64,000 nt of DNA from Microbacteriaceae bacterium (GTDB taxonomy: Bacteria > Actinomycetota > Actinomycetes > Actinomycetales > Microbacteriaceae): assembly GCA_024639845.1 (NCBI GenBank), contig JAHEGG010000001.1, positions 83,792 through 147,791 of the forward strand, in the 5' to 3' direction. Positions 44,118 through 55,482 of the stretch are shown one piece after another; position 1 is the stretch's first letter; the number at the start of each line of letters is the position of its first letter. Below the pieces are notes generated by a model, which was not told the DNA's origin, made no database searches, and saw nothing but the letters and a program-made list of their open reading frames with translations. Position numbers and translations under genes: made by a program.

Positions 44118-44645
44118 CTAGACGCGCTCGATGGTGATGCGTTCGATGATCACTTCGGCCAGTGGACGGTCCTGTGCTCCCGTTGGCACGCTAGCGATCT
44201 TGTCGACAACATCCTTGCTGGCTTCGTCGGCAACCTCACCGAAAACGGTGTGCTTGCCCCAGAGCCAAGAAGTGTCGGCAACGGTGATGAAGAACTGCGA
44301 ACCATTGGTGCCGGGGCCGGCGTTGGCCATCGCGAGCTTGTATGGGTCATTGAAGGTCAGCTCGGCGTGTGGTTCGTCTTTGAAGGTGTAGCCCGGGCCG
44401 CCGTAGCCCATGCCGAGCGGGTCGCCGCCCTGAATCATGAAGCCTGGGATGATGCGGTGAAAAATGACACCGTCATAAAGCGGGGTGTTCTTTTTGGCAC
44501 CGGTCTTCGAGTCGGTCCACTCCTTGGTGCCTTCGGCTAGGCCTTCGAAGTTGGCAACAGTGATAGGTGCGTGGTTGCCAAAAAGGTTGATCTTGATGGC
44601 GCCGTGGTTGGTGTGCAAAGTGGCTACAGAGGTGTGGATTGACAT
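44118..44645 (-). CDS. ppiA: Cyclophilin-type peptidyl-prolyl cis-trans isomerase
   Basis: Accelerates proline isomerisation in protein folding. 175 residues, cytosolic (no signal). The cyclophilin core shows YDGVIFHRIIPGFMIQGGDPLG, FKDEPH, LAMANAGPGTNGSQFFIT and HTVFGEV. The catalytic Arg is in FHRIIPGF. A weak leaderless -10 (GAGAAT, six-base spacer) precedes the ATG. Conserved marker of the origin-proximal region. Confidence 0.96.
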   Translation of the reverse strand: MSIHTSVATLHTNHGAIKINLFGNHAPITVANFEGLAEGTKEWTDSKTGAKKNTPLYDGVIFHRIIPGFMIQGGDPLGMGYGGPGYTFKDEPHAELTFNDPYKLAMANAGPGTNGSQFFITVADTSWLWGKHTVFGEVADEASKDVVDKIASVPTGAQDRPLAEVIIERITIERV

Positions 44646-44708
44646 GACTCTATTCTCGCACTTTGTGGCTCGGTAGACTTAACCCCCGATAGACAGTGGG
44701 ATTCATTC

Positions 44709-45932
44709 GTGCACATCGCAATCTTTCTTGATCAGCATCCGCGGTCGCTGGGTGGTATCCAGACTTCCGTCATGCTGCAAAAGAAATACCTCGAGCGTGC
44801 GGGACACCGCGTCACGATCATCTGCCCAAACTCAACCAAAGCTCGCGCCACCGACGGTTTCTGGCTTTTGCCCTCTTGGCCGATCGCATTAAACGGCGAG
44901 TATGCCTTTGTCGCGAACGTTCGTCGCTCGCGCAAGCGCCTCGACCGCGGTTTCAACGAGCTTCACAACAAGTTCGACCTCGTGCACATTCAGGGCGACA
45001 TGTGGAGCGGCATCATTGGGCTCGGGTTCGCCCAGCGTCAGCGCTTGCCGATTGTGCACACCATGCACTTCAACATGAGCACCTCGATCGCAGCGCTTCT
45101 TGGCAAACGCCTGACTCGCTACATGTTCTGGTTGCTATCGCGCGAACTCTTAAAACACGTCAACCGTCCGCGCAGCGGAACCACCGGTGACCCCTGGCAC
45201 TACTTAAAAATGTTGGCCGATGAAGCTTCGATCGTTTTTGCACCATCGCATCACTTTGCCCACGATCTCGAGGCCAACGGCGTGGCCGAAAAGGTTCAGG
45301 TCATGCACAACGGCATCGACGACGACACCATCGCGTCGATTCTTGCAGCAGCCGCCGAGCACCCGACTCAGCGCGATGCCAAGGCTCCCGTCCATCTGGT
45401 TTGGTCGGGCAGACTTCAGCTTGAGAAAAGACCTTTGGAGTTCATCCGCGCGTTTGCCAAGGCCGACCCCGACGCCGTAGTTGACATTTATGGCAAGGGC
45501 TACCTGTTTAAAAAAGCCGAGCGCCTGATCAAAGAACTCGGTGTCGAACACAAGGTGCGGTTGCGCGGCACGGTGCCCTACACGAAGATGCTTCGAATTT
45601 TTGCCGACTCGGATGCACTGGTGCAAACCTCGGTGGGCTTTGAGACCCAGGGAATGACGGTCTATGAGGCGGCCGCGACCGGAACCCCGAGCATCCTGTG
45701 TGATCACAACATCGCCGGCGAGTTTGCGCCAGGCAGCCACTGGCTGGTCAAGGATGAGTCTGAAGAGGCCCTTGCCGAAGCCATTGCTCAGGCGATTAGC
45801 GACATTAAAAAAGGCGACAAGCGAGCCGAGCGCTTGGTCGACGAAGATCACTTGCTGCAAAGCGGTGCGACCGCAAAGATGCTTCGCTATTACCAGTCGG
45901 TCATCGACCACCACAACGCACCCAAGTATTAG
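44709..45932 (+). CDS. GT4-family glycosyltransferase (first paralogue)
   Basis: A retaining, GT-B-fold glycosyltransferase of 407 residues. The N-terminal acceptor domain begins DQHPRSLGGIQTS, and the C-terminal nucleotide-sugar domain has WSGRLQLEKRP, DIYGKGYLFKKAE, and the EX7E-like FETQGMTVYEAAATGTPS. Start GTG 44709. It probably builds a lipid- or wall-linked glycan; donor and acceptor unknown. It shares the whole-length pattern (SLGGxQTS, QKKYLE, GFETQGMTVYEA, IAGE) with the gene at 51247, and the two flank the hut genes. Confidence 0.88.
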   Translation: MHIAIFLDQHPRSLGGIQTSVMLQKKYLERAGHRVTIICPNSTKARATDGFWLLPSWPIALNGEYAFVANVRRSRKRLDRGFNELHNKFDLVHIQGDMWSGIIGLGFAQRQRLPIVHTMHFNMSTSIAALLGKRLTRYMFWLLSRELLKHVNRPRSGTTGDPWHYLKMLADEASIVFAPSHHFAHDLEANGVAEKVQVMHNGIDDDTIASILAAAAEHPTQRDAKAPVHLVWSGRLQLEKRPLEFIRAFAKADPDAVVDIYGKGYLFKKAERLIKELGVEHKVRLRGTVPYTKMLRIFADSDALVQTSVGFETQGMTVYEAAATGTPSILCDHNIAGEFAPGSHWLVKDESEEALAEAIAQAISDIKKGDKRAERLVDEDHLLQSGATAKMLRYYQSVIDHHNAPKY

Positions 45933-45968
45933 AACGGCGCTTAGTTCTGGTCCGGTGGCCTCGAATTA

Positions 45969-46850
45969 CTAGCGCGCGAGCAACCCGGCAGCCGCTTCTA
46001 AAACAAGCAGTGCACCCAAGCGCACCGTTCGACCATCTGCGGAATCTGCGGTGGCATCTATCTCGGTGATATCCATCGAAACAACATGATGGTTTGCGGC
46101 GGCAAGCCTGGTCAATTTGCGCAACTGATGAGGCGTGATTCCGCCGGGGGCCGCGGCCGGGCAAGCAGGCACAAAGGCTCGGTCGCAGACATCCACGTCG
46201 ATATCAACGTGAATCGGTCCGCCGGCAGCGCCTGCAATCTCGAAAGCCTCTGCCATCACCTCGGCGAGCGCACGAGTTTCGAGCTCGTCTCGGTGAATCA
46301 CATGGATGCCGAACTCGGCGGCATCGCCCGAATAGGCAGGCGAGTTCGAAAAGTCATTTATGCCGATTTGCACTATGCGGCGCGGGTTGAGACCCGCGTC
46401 GATGAGCCGGCGAACGGGTGAACCGTTGCTTACCCCGTGGCGGATATCGTGATGTGCGTCGAAGGTGATTAGGCCCGCGGTGGCAAGTCTTGTGCCGCAG
46501 CTGCCCAAGCCGGTCGCATAGGTAACCGAGTTATCGCCACCGAGCGCCATCACCAAACGGCTGCGGGACGCAAGTTCTGAAACTTTATCGATTGTCTTCG
46601 ACTCGTTTTTGTCGGGATCTATGACATCACCGGCATCGACTGCCGAGAGAGCTGACAGCGAACCATTCGATGACGCAAGGCTGTAGCGAAGCAGCGCTTC
46701 ACGAATGGCATCGGGGGTGGCGTTAGCGCCGGTGGTTGAGATGCTGGTTCGGTTCGCTGGAACTCCGATTAGCGCAAAGTCTGCTTTTGTTCCGATATCC
46801 GGAACAAACCAGTTGGCGGCTCGAGGCCACTTCGCATCATCTTTGAGCAT
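45969..46850 (-). CDS. hutG: Formimidoylglutamase (ureohydrolase family)
   Basis: Hydrolyses N-formimino-L-glutamate to glutamate and formamide, the last step of histidine breakdown. From ATG 46850 it has 293 residues. The binuclear manganese site of the arginase family is visible: GGDNSVTYA, FDAHHDIRHG (DAHxD) and DIDVDVCDRA (DxDxxD). Context beside hutU, hutI and hutH distinguishes it from agmatinase or arginase. A much longer in-frame reading upstream overlaps hutU and is not credible. The start is uncertain by a few codons because no clean promoter box fits this ATG. Confidence 0.88.
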   Translation of the reverse strand: MLKDDAKWPRAANWFVPDIGTKADFALIGVPANRTSISTTGANATPDAIREALLRYSLASSNGSLSALSAVDAGDVIDPDKNESKTIDKVSELASRSRLVMALGGDNSVTYATGLGSCGTRLATAGLITFDAHHDIRHGVSNGSPVRRLIDAGLNPRRIVQIGINDFSNSPAYSGDAAEFGIHVIHRDELETRALAEVMAEAFEIAGAAGGPIHVDIDVDVCDRAFVPACPAAAPGGITPHQLRKLTRLAAANHHVVSMDITEIDATADSADGRTVRLGALLVLEAAAGLLAR

Positions 46851-46871
46851 AAGCCAAGTCTGCCAGAAGCC

Positions 46872-46877
46872 TAGGAT
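46872..46877 (+). promoter_or_regulatory. Leaderless -10 box of hutU
   Basis: TAGGAT, spacer GAAGTC (6 nt), then the hutU ATG. It would drive the hutU-hutI-hutH operon. The hutG/hutU gap is only 33 bp; I see no clear palindrome for a HutC-type repressor. Confidence 0.6.
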
Positions 46878-46883
46878 GAAGTC

Positions 46884-48548
<1,665 letters not shown>

Positions 48549-48555
48549 GCACACC

Positions 48556-49731
48556 TTGGCAAAACTCTTCTCAAACATCGGGCAGTTGGTGGTCGGCACC
48601 TCGCCTGACACTGGTGAACTAGAGCTGATCGAAAACGCAGCCCTAGTAGTCGACGCTGGTGTGGTGGCTTGGGTTGGTTCGAGCGCGAACGCACCGGCTG
48701 CCGACGAGTTTGTCGACGTGGCTGGGCGCACGGTCATTCCAGGTTTCGTGGACTCTCACGCCCACCTCGTTTTTGCAGGCGACCGCGCCGCTGAGTTCGA
48801 GGCCCGGATGAGCGGGGTCAGCTATTCAGCTGGAGGCATCAAGACCACGGTGGCCGCGACTCGGGCGGCGAGCGATCACGAGCTGCGCACTGGCCTGCGG
48901 GCGAGGGTGCAGGAAATGCACCGCAGTGGAATCACAACTTTTGAGACGAAAAGCGGATACGGCCTGAACGTCGCCGATGAGGCAAGGTCGGTGGCTCTTG
49001 CCGCCGAGGTAACCGAAGAGGTGACCTTCTTGGGCGCGCACGTCGTGCCGGCTGAGTTTGCCGACCGACGCGAAGACTACGTGTCCTTGATTGCGGGCGA
49101 AATGCTCGCCGCTGCCGCGCCGCATTCCAAGTGGATTGACGTGTTCTGCGACCGAGGTGCCTTCGATGCTGATGAGGCCGACGAGATTCTGCGAGCGGGA
49201 GTGCGTGCCGGGCTGCGGCCGCGCATCCATGCAAATCAACTCGAAGCCGGTGCTGGCATCGAGCTCGCGGTGAAACACGACTGCGCCAGCGCTGACCACT
49301 GCACCCACCTGACCGATCGCGATATTGAGCTGCTGGCCGGGTCGAACACGGTTGCCACGCTGCTGCCAGGTGCCGAGTTTTCGACTCGAGCCGAATACCC
49401 GGATGCTCGACGCCTGTTTGCCGCCGGAGCAAAAGTCGCTCTGGCCACCGACTGCAACCCTGGTTCGAGTTTCACCACCTCGATGGCATTTTGTCTCGCG
49501 GTTGCCGTGCGCGACATGCACTTCACCCCTAGCCAAGCTTTGGCCGCGGCGACGGCTGGAGGGGCGGCGGCCTTGAGGCGCATCGATGTTGGCGGCCTTC
49601 GAGTTGGGCAGCGCGCAAATCTTGTAGTTCTCAACTCGCCTAGCTTTGTGCACCTGATGTATCGCCCGGGAGTCGATCTGGTTGACGCTACATACATCGA
49701 CGGCAATCCGGTTTATGAAAGAGAAAAATGA
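48556..49731 (+). CDS. hutI: Imidazolonepropionase
   Basis: Opens the imidazolone ring to give formiminoglutamate. 391 residues from TTG 48556, seven bases after the hutU stop; the earlier in-frame ATG would overlap hutU by 77 bp. Amidohydrolase fold: [13 protein letters not shown] (metal HxH and substrate Arg), the ETKSGYGLN strand, [18 protein letters not shown] (metal His) and [11 protein letters not shown] (metal Asp). The hutH ATG overlaps its stop (ATGA). Confidence 0.95.
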   Translation: MAKLFSNIGQLVVGTSPDTGELELIENAALVVDAGVVAWVGSSANAPAADEFVDVAGRTVIPGFVDSHAHLVFAGDRAAEFEARMSGVSYSAGGIKTTVAATRAASDHELRTGLRARVQEMHRSGITTFETKSGYGLNVADEARSVALAAEVTEEVTFLGAHVVPAEFADRREDYVSLIAGEMLAAAAPHSKWIDVFCDRGAFDADEADEILRAGVRAGLRPRIHANQLEAGAGIELAVKHDCASADHCTHLTDRDIELLAGSNTVATLLPGAEFSTRAEYPDARRLFAAGAKVALATDCNPGSSFTTSMAFCLAVAVRDMHFTPSQALAAATAGGAAALRRIDVGGLRVGQRANLVVLNSPSFVHLMYRPGVDLVDATYIDGNPVYEREK

Positions 49732-51233
49732 CCAAGACCATCATTATTAGTTCGCGCGGCATGACCATCGCCGATGTTGTTGCAGTGGCTCGCGATAACG
49801 CACGAGTTGAAATAGCGGATGCTGCGCTCAACGGCATGCGTGCGACTCGTCGTCACATAGAAGCTCTGGCCGGTGGCGAGACTCCGGTTTATGGCATCAG
49901 CACGGGATTCGGTGCGCTTGCTAATCGCCACATCGCACCCGAAGACCGAGTGCAGCTGCAAAAATCGCTCGTGCGGTCACACGCGGCAGGCATTGGCGCT
50001 GCCGTTGAACGTGAAGTGGTGCGCGCGCTTATGCTGCTGCGCCTCAAGACTCTTTGTTCCGGGCGGACCGGCGCTCGTGCCGAGCTGGCTGAAACCATGG
50101 CCGCCGTTTTGAATGCGGGCATCACGCCAGTTGTTCACGAGTTTGGTTCACTGGGATGCTCGGGCGACCTTGCGCCGCTCGCCCACTGCGCCATGGTGCT
50201 GATGGGTGAGGGGCGAGCCTTAGGGCCTGACGGTGTCGAGCACCCGGTAACAGAGTTGTTGGCCTCGGCTGGAATCAGTCCGATCGAGTTACGTGAGAAA
50301 GAGGGTCTCGCCCTAATCAACGGCACCGACGGAATGCTCGGCATGCTCTGCCTGGCAATCTTTGACCTCGAACATCTGCTTAATGAGGCCGATGTAATCG
50401 CGGCCATGTCGGTTGAGGGATTGATGGGTACCGACCAAGTGTTCCGTGAGAAGTTGCACGAGCCGCTGCGCCCACATCCTGGTCAGGCCAAAAGTGCTCG
50501 AAACATGTTTGCTGCGTTGCAGGGAAGTGAAATTGTTGCGAGCCATCGCCACGGTGACGACAAAGTTCAGGATGCCTACTCGCTACGCTGCGCACCTCAG
50601 GTTGCGGGAGCCGTTCGCGACACAATCGCCTATGCCCGCTCTGTGGCCGAGCGCGAACTCGCTGCTACCATCGACAACCCGGTAGTGCTCGAAGACGGCG
50701 AAGTTACCTCCAACGGCAACTTTCATGGCGCGCCGGTGGGCTATGTGCTCGACTTTTTGGCGATTGCTGCCGCCGACCTAGCCTCGATCTCTGAGCGCAG
50801 AGTTGACCGCATGCTCGACCGTCACCGCAACTCCGGCCTCACGCCTTTCTTGGCGGCCGACGCCGGTGTCGACTCGGGGCTGATGATTGCCCAATACACA
50901 GCGGCCGGCTTGGTTTCTGACTGCAAGCGGCTCGCGGTTCCGGCCTCGGTCGACTCGATTCCATCTTCGGCGATGCAAGAAGACCACGTTTCGATGGGTT
51001 GGCACGCCGGACGCAAGCTGCGTCGGGTGGTAGACAACCTGCGCAATGTATTGGCTATCGAATACATCGGTGCGGCCAGATGCGTAGAACTTCGAGCCCC
51101 TCATCAACCAGCACCAATAACTGGCGCTGCTATCGCACGTCTTCGCACCAAGGTTGCCGGGCACGGACCAGACCGCTTTCTCGCCCCAGAGCTCGAGGCT
51201 GCTGCCGAACTACTTCGCGCACCCTCGGCTTAG
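49728..51233 (+). CDS. hutH: Histidine ammonia-lyase
   Basis: Removes ammonia from histidine to form urocanate, the first step of the pathway. 501 residues. The catalytic Tyr is in VYGISTGFG near residue 55. The MIO cofactor forms autocatalytically from a three-residue loop that is usually Ala-Ser-Gly; here it reads [14 protein letters not shown], i.e. Cys144-Ser145-Gly146. The Ser and Gly needed are present, and the rest of the family core ([25 protein letters not shown]) is intact, so it should be active. I believe CSG occurs in some actinobacterial HutH proteins. Confidence 0.96.
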   Translation: MTKTIIISSRGMTIADVVAVARDNARVEIADAALNGMRATRRHIEALAGGETPVYGISTGFGALANRHIAPEDRVQLQKSLVRSHAAGIGAAVEREVVRALMLLRLKTLCSGRTGARAELAETMAAVLNAGITPVVHEFGSLGCSGDLAPLAHCAMVLMGEGRALGPDGVEHPVTELLASAGISPIELREKEGLALINGTDGMLGMLCLAIFDLEHLLNEADVIAAMSVEGLMGTDQVFREKLHEPLRPHPGQAKSARNMFAALQGSEIVASHRHGDDKVQDAYSLRCAPQVAGAVRDTIAYARSVAERELAATIDNPVVLEDGEVTSNGNFHGAPVGYVLDFLAIAAADLASISERRVDRMLDRHRNSGLTPFLAADAGVDSGLMIAQYTAAGLVSDCKRLAVPASVDSIPSSAMQEDHVSMGWHAGRKLRRVVDNLRNVLAIEYIGAARCVELRAPHQPAPITGAAIARLRTKVAGHGPDRFLAPELEAAAELLRAPSA

Positions 51234-51234
51234 G

Positions 51235-51240
51235 TAACCT
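51235..51240 (+). promoter_or_regulatory. Leaderless -10 box of the second GT4 gene
   Basis: TAACCT, spacer AGAACC (6 nt), then ATG 51247, only two bases after the hutH stop codon. It suggests this glycosyltransferase is transcribed independently although it lies 13 bp after hutH. Confidence 0.55.
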
Positions 51241-51246
51241 AGAACC

Positions 51247-52461
51247 ATGCACATTGTGTTCTTTTCGGACCACCATCCCGATTCGCTCGGTGGTGTGCAG
51301 ACTAGCCTTTTGCTCCAGAAAAAATATTTAGAGAAACTCGGACACAAGGTAACGGTGGTTTCGTCACGTCGTTATCGCCGCAAGCGCAATCCAGAGTTCA
51401 TCGAGGTTCCTGCCCTGCCTCTTCCACCGACCGGGGCATACTCGATTCAACCCTCGCTGCACCTTGCTTTTCGCAAGGCAGAGCGTGCGCTGGCTGAGCT
51501 CGGTGAGCCGGTCGATTTGGTGCACATCCAAGCCGATATGTGGCAGGCGATTCTGGGTGCGAAATGGGCCATCGATCACGACATTCCGCTGGTCTGGACA
51601 GTGCACACCAACCTTCAGGTTGGTTTTCAGCACAACGTCGGCAAGCTCGGTCGTCGAACGGTCGCGCAGGTGATGAACCTTTGGGCGTCGACGTTCTTGA
51701 ACCAGCCGATGCCAGCCAAAACCAACTCGCTTTGGGCATTTCAAGAACAGATTGCACGCCACGCAAACTTCGTCGCTTCGCCTTCGGGGCACTTCAACCG
51801 GGAACTGATTAAACACGCGGTCACCGCTAGCCCCCTGATGTTCCCCAACGGTGTCGACGACGAAGTTGCAGCGGGAGTGTCTCACCAGTGGAACGAAGCC
51901 TCGAGCCGCAAGATTAAGCTCATTTGGGCCGGTCGTTTCAGTTCTGAAAAGCGCATCAGCGAATTCTTAGGTGCATTCGCACTGGCCGATCTTGAGAACG
52001 TCGAACTCGACATCTATGGCTCCGGTCAACTCGAGGCAAAAATCAGGTTGCTGATTCGGCAGCTCGGCATTCACAAAACCGCCCACCTTCGCGGTCGCCT
52101 GCCCCACAAACAACTCGTGGCAACCTTTGCAACTGCAGACGCCGTGTGCCAAACCTCGATCGGGTTCGAAACCCAGGGGATGACCGTCTATGAAGCCATC
52201 TCGGTGGGCACACCGGTTTTCGTGGTCGACCCCATGATCGCCGGTGAACTACCCGCGGCCAACGTTTGGCTATCGAAGAAACCCGAGGTCGACTCGATGG
52301 CCAAGGGACTTCGCGCCATGGTCGCAGACATCCGTGCCGGAAATGCGAAACGAGCGGATGAAACGGGCGATTGGACCGTGTTGCAAAGCAAGCTCACCGA
52401 TCGCTGGCTAAAGGTCTATGCCGAAGCAATCAAGCAGGGGCCCAAGCGCCTGAACAAGTAG
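51247..52461 (+). CDS. GT4-family glycosyltransferase (second paralogue)
   Basis: 404-residue GT-B glycosyltransferase. N-terminal SDHHPDSLGGVQTSLLLQ and C-terminal WAGRFSSEKRISEF, DIYGSGQLEAK, and IGFETQGMTVYEAISVGTP match the protein at 44709 along the whole length, so the genes are paralogues. Probably acts on surface glycan; the specific linkage is unknown. Not part of histidine catabolism despite its position directly behind hutH. Confidence 0.88.
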   Translation: MHIVFFSDHHPDSLGGVQTSLLLQKKYLEKLGHKVTVVSSRRYRRKRNPEFIEVPALPLPPTGAYSIQPSLHLAFRKAERALAELGEPVDLVHIQADMWQAILGAKWAIDHDIPLVWTVHTNLQVGFQHNVGKLGRRTVAQVMNLWASTFLNQPMPAKTNSLWAFQEQIARHANFVASPSGHFNRELIKHAVTASPLMFPNGVDDEVAAGVSHQWNEASSRKIKLIWAGRFSSEKRISEFLGAFALADLENVELDIYGSGQLEAKIRLLIRQLGIHKTAHLRGRLPHKQLVATFATADAVCQTSIGFETQGMTVYEAISVGTPVFVVDPMIAGELPAANVWLSKKPEVDSMAKGLRAMVADIRAGNAKRADETGDWTVLQSKLTDRWLKVYAEAIKQGPKRLNK

Positions 52462-52504
52462 GTTTCAGGCAAGTCAATGCCTTCATATCACTAGACTTTC
52501 TCAG

Positions 52505-53803
52505 GTGAGCAACGACGCAAAACTGATTAAAAACCGAAACTTCGTTTGGCTTTGGTCTGGTCAAAGCATCTCGGTTATCGGCTCACAACTCTCGGGGCTC
52601 GCACTGCCGGTTTTCGCAGTCACTATGCTTGGCGTCACCGAAGCCGAACTAGGTCTTCTTGGCGCATTCGACAACGCGGCATTCTTGGTATTCGCCCTGC
52701 TCGCCGGAGCCTGGGTCGACCGCTGGGTAAAACGCCGCGTAATGATCGTTGCCGACCTGATCCGCATGATCGCCGTGGCGGCGATTCCGATTCTGTATTT
52801 CGCTGGACACTTTCAGTTTTGGCACCTTCTGGTGCTCGGGGCCATCATCGGCACCGCAACCGTGTTTTTCGACGTGGCCTCGCAGTCGTTCATTCCAGTT
52901 CTTTTCAAAGACGATGAGATTGGCCGCGCCAACTCGGCACTCGAAACTTCAAGTCAAATCGCGGGCATCGGTGGGCCATCCCTGGTCGGTTGGTTGCTCG
53001 TCTTTCTTAAAGCGCCGTTCCTTTTGTTGGCGGATGCGGTGACCTTCTTGGTTTCTGCCTTCACCCTCGGTTTTATTCGAGATAAAGAGGTGCCCAAGCC
53101 GGCTGAAGATCGACGCCCGCTTCGAGAAGAAATTTCCGAAGGTTTAAAGTTTGTTTGGAACCAGCCGTTGATTCGCCGAATCTCATTCACAACGGCAACC
53201 TCGAACCTCTTCAATTCGCTGGCGATGGTGCTCTTTCCGATTTTCATTTTGCGCAACCTCGAAATCTCAACCGGGGTTTGGGGTGTGATGATCGCGATAT
53301 CCTCGGTGGGCGGCCTGCTCGGGGCGATGTCCGCCAGCAAGCTCATGAAACTCATCGGCGAGGGCCAGCTGATCGTCTATTCGGCGGTCGCCAGCGGAAT
53401 CATCTTTTGCTTCGTGCCTGCCACCTCTCTGCTACCTCGAGCCGCAGCGCCTTGGGCACTCACAGCAATCGAATTCGGTATTTCATTTTTAGTTCTCACC
53501 TACAACATCACTCAGGTTTCGGCTCGCCAGCGCCTCTGCCCTAAGCCGTTGCTTGGGCGCATGAACGCATCCATTCGGTTCATGGTCTGGGGCGTGATGC
53601 CGATCGGTTCACTAATCGGTGGAATCATCGGTCAGGTCTACGACGTTGTGACAGCGATGGTGGTCGGAGCGATCGGAAACCTGTTCTCGGCGCTTTGGAT
53701 TTATTTCAGTCCGCTTCGCACACTTCGCGAGATGCCGAGCTTGCCAGAGAACGTTGAAACAGAAGAAGCCGAAACCTCAGGTTCGCAAGAGTCAGACAAG
53801 TAG
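52505..53803 (+). CDS. MFS transporter, DHA3-like (macrolide/enterobactin exporter type)
   Basis: A 432-residue membrane transporter with about 12 helices. The N terminus KNRNFVWLWSGQSISVIGSQ and the motif A loop GAWVDRWVKRRVMIVADL resemble MefA/EntS-type exporters. A cytosolic central loop (RPLREEISEGLKF) separates the halves, and the tail is acidic (ENVETEEAETSG). Start GTG 52505 has TAGACT seven bases upstream (52492-52497), a leaderless arrangement. Substrate not predictable. Confidence 0.86.
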   Translation: MSNDAKLIKNRNFVWLWSGQSISVIGSQLSGLALPVFAVTMLGVTEAELGLLGAFDNAAFLVFALLAGAWVDRWVKRRVMIVADLIRMIAVAAIPILYFAGHFQFWHLLVLGAIIGTATVFFDVASQSFIPVLFKDDEIGRANSALETSSQIAGIGGPSLVGWLLVFLKAPFLLLADAVTFLVSAFTLGFIRDKEVPKPAEDRRPLREEISEGLKFVWNQPLIRRISFTTATSNLFNSLAMVLFPIFILRNLEISTGVWGVMIAISSVGGLLGAMSASKLMKLIGEGQLIVYSAVASGIIFCFVPATSLLPRAAAPWALTAIEFGISFLVLTYNITQVSARQRLCPKPLLGRMNASIRFMVWGVMPIGSLIGGIIGQVYDVVTAMVVGAIGNLFSALWIYFSPLRTLREMPSLPENVETEEAETSGSQESDK

Positions 53804-53806
53804 CGG

Positions 53807-55033
53807 CTAGATGAGCCCGAGGTCGGTGGCGGCCTCACGAAGCTCATTGCGAGCATCCGGGTGGGCTGCCTGCTCGATCAGATTGACCGCCTGTTCTCGC
53901 TCGGTGTGACCAAAGCAATCGGCAACGCCCTGCTCGGTAATCACGTGCGAGTGCTGAAAACTCGTCACATATTCGGTTAGTCGAGGCACAATCGTCGAGG
54001 TCTTGGCCTTGGGATGCCAAGAATGAAGAGCCATGATGGATTTGCCGCCGGGCGAGTGCAGCGCCCCAACGATAAAGTCGGTCGATCCGCCGAATCCTGA
54101 ATAGATTCGGCCGTTCACGTGACTAGCATTGGCTTGGTCATAGAGATCCACTTGCAAAGCCGTGTTAACGCTGGTCATAAATCGCTGGCTAGAAATGTTG
54201 GCCGGGTCATTAGTGGTTTCGGTTCGACGCATCACGATCGAGTCGTTCAAATCAACCCAGTTGTAAAGCTCTCGGCTGCCAAAGATGAACGACGCGGTGA
54301 TTTGGCGAGTCGAATCGAGCGCGCCGGCACGGCTTAACCCGAGAACCCCGTCACTGAACATTTCGGTCCATACACGCAAATTTCTCTTGTGCGCGAGCCT
54401 CGCGACCACGGCGTCAGGAATCGCTCCAATGCCAAGTTGCAGCGTTGACTCGTCAGCGAGCAGGCTCGCCACCCGCACTCCAATTTCCTCGGCTGTTTCG
54501 CTCGGCGCTGCGATCGGTTTCTCGGCGAGGGGTTCGTCAACTTCGAGTACATAATCGATAAGGCTCTCGTCGAGTTCACTGTCGCCAAAGGTATAGGGCA
54601 TTTGAGCGTTAGCTTGCACAATTACCAGTCCACCGGTTGCCCGAGCGGCTTCAATGGCAGCCGGCAGGATGTTGACCTCGGTGCCGAGGCTGAACTTGCC
54701 GTTGCGCATCCGAGAAGTATTCAACATCACCACGTCGGGCACGAAGTGATCGCGAAACAGAACCGGCACAAGGCTCAGCCGTGACGGAATGTAGTTCAGG
54801 CGCGCATGCCGACGCATTCCAGCTCCGACAAAGGCCGACTCATAGGTGATGCCTTCTCTATCTGGGATGCCCGGCTGGGCGTTGAGCATATGCAAGCGAA
54901 AGGCAGGGATGCTGGCGTCGGCTATGGCTAACAGCGCGTGGGGAGTCGCGAAATTGCCCGACGCAACGATTCTGGGGTTGGGTGCCAAACGCTCGAGAAT
55001 CTCGCTCAACTCTGAAGCGGTAACTTTTCGCAC
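53807..55033 (-). CDS. Acetyl-CoA hydrolase / CoA-transferase family protein
   Basis: 408 residues of the Cat1/4-hydroxybutyrate CoA-transferase family, which moves CoA between acyl groups or hydrolyses acetyl-CoA. The catalytic glutamate strand is WTEMFSDGVLGL. The CoA-binding glycine-rich parts are LQLGIGAIPDAV and YSGFGGSTDFIVGA, and the end includes VTEQGVAD. Whether it acts as transferase or hydrolase cannot be told from sequence. Start GTG 55033 has TAGTTT six bases upstream. Divergent from the MmcQ-like gene with 22 bp between. Confidence 0.85.
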   Translation of the reverse strand: MRKVTASELSEILERLAPNPRIVASGNFATPHALLAIADASIPAFRLHMLNAQPGIPDREGITYESAFVGAGMRRHARLNYIPSRLSLVPVLFRDHFVPDVVMLNTSRMRNGKFSLGTEVNILPAAIEAARATGGLVIVQANAQMPYTFGDSELDESLIDYVLEVDEPLAEKPIAAPSETAEEIGVRVASLLADESTLQLGIGAIPDAVVARLAHKRNLRVWTEMFSDGVLGLSRAGALDSTRQITASFIFGSRELYNWVDLNDSIVMRRTETTNDPANISSQRFMTSVNTALQVDLYDQANASHVNGRIYSGFGGSTDFIVGALHSPGGKSIMALHSWHPKAKTSTIVPRLTEYVTSFQHSHVITEQGVADCFGHTEREQAVNLIEQAAHPDARNELREAATDLGLI

Positions 55034-55055
55034 AGTTACAAACTACCCTTAATCC
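55034..55055. promoter_or_regulatory. 22-bp divergent promoter with overlapping -10 boxes
   Basis: Minus-strand TAGTTT occupies 55040-55045 (six bases before the CoA-transferase GTG). Plus-strand TACCCT occupies 55044-55049 (six bases before the MmcQ-like ATG). The boxes share two bases, so polymerase can open only one direction at a time. Confidence 0.6.
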
Positions 55056-55418
55056 ATGAGCGTGACTTGGGGCTTTATCGATGACCTCGCCAGCCAATTC
55101 ACTTCTTGCAAGGTCGTGCCGGGTGAACGGCGCGAGTGGTGTGTTAAAGGCAAGGCGGTCGCCTGGGAGCGGCCCCTCAGCAAGAAGGACATGGCCGCTC
55201 TTGGCGAATCAGCACCTGCCGGTCGCGTTCTTGCCGTTCATGTCGAAGACCTCGGAGTTAAGACGGCTTGGATCGAATCCGCTCCAGAGGTGTTTTTCTC
55301 GAGCAACCACTTCGCGACTTATCCGGCCGTGCTGGTCGATCTAGAGCGCGCTTCCGAGGCTCAGGTGCGCGAACTTTTTTGTGATTCGGCTGACTGGCTC
55401 GACGAGACTCGAGCTTAA
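55056..55418 (+). CDS. MmcQ/YjbR-family protein
   Basis: A 120-residue protein with the MmcQ/YjbR fold (CyaY-like alpha/beta): core WCVKGKAVAWERPLS, VKTAWIESAPEVFFSSNHFATYPAVLVDL and the C-terminal helix QVRELFCDSADWL. The family is widespread and has proposed DNA-binding or metal-related roles that are not settled. Leaderless start. Confidence 0.85.
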   Translation: MSVTWGFIDDLASQFTSCKVVPGERREWCVKGKAVAWERPLSKKDMAALGESAPAGRVLAVHVEDLGVKTAWIESAPEVFFSSNHFATYPAVLVDLERASEAQVRELFCDSADWLDETRA

Positions 55419-55470
55419 AAACCAAATACTCGCGGTCGCCATCGAGAGCAGCCTAGGTCACGCCGTCGCT

Positions 55471-55476
55471 TAGTCT
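55471..55476 (+). promoter_or_regulatory. Leaderless -10 box of the MFS gene at 55483
   Basis: TAGTCT, spacer AGACAA (6 nt), then ATG. Identical hexamer to the sdaA box. Confidence 0.58.
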
Positions 55477-55482
55477 AGACAA

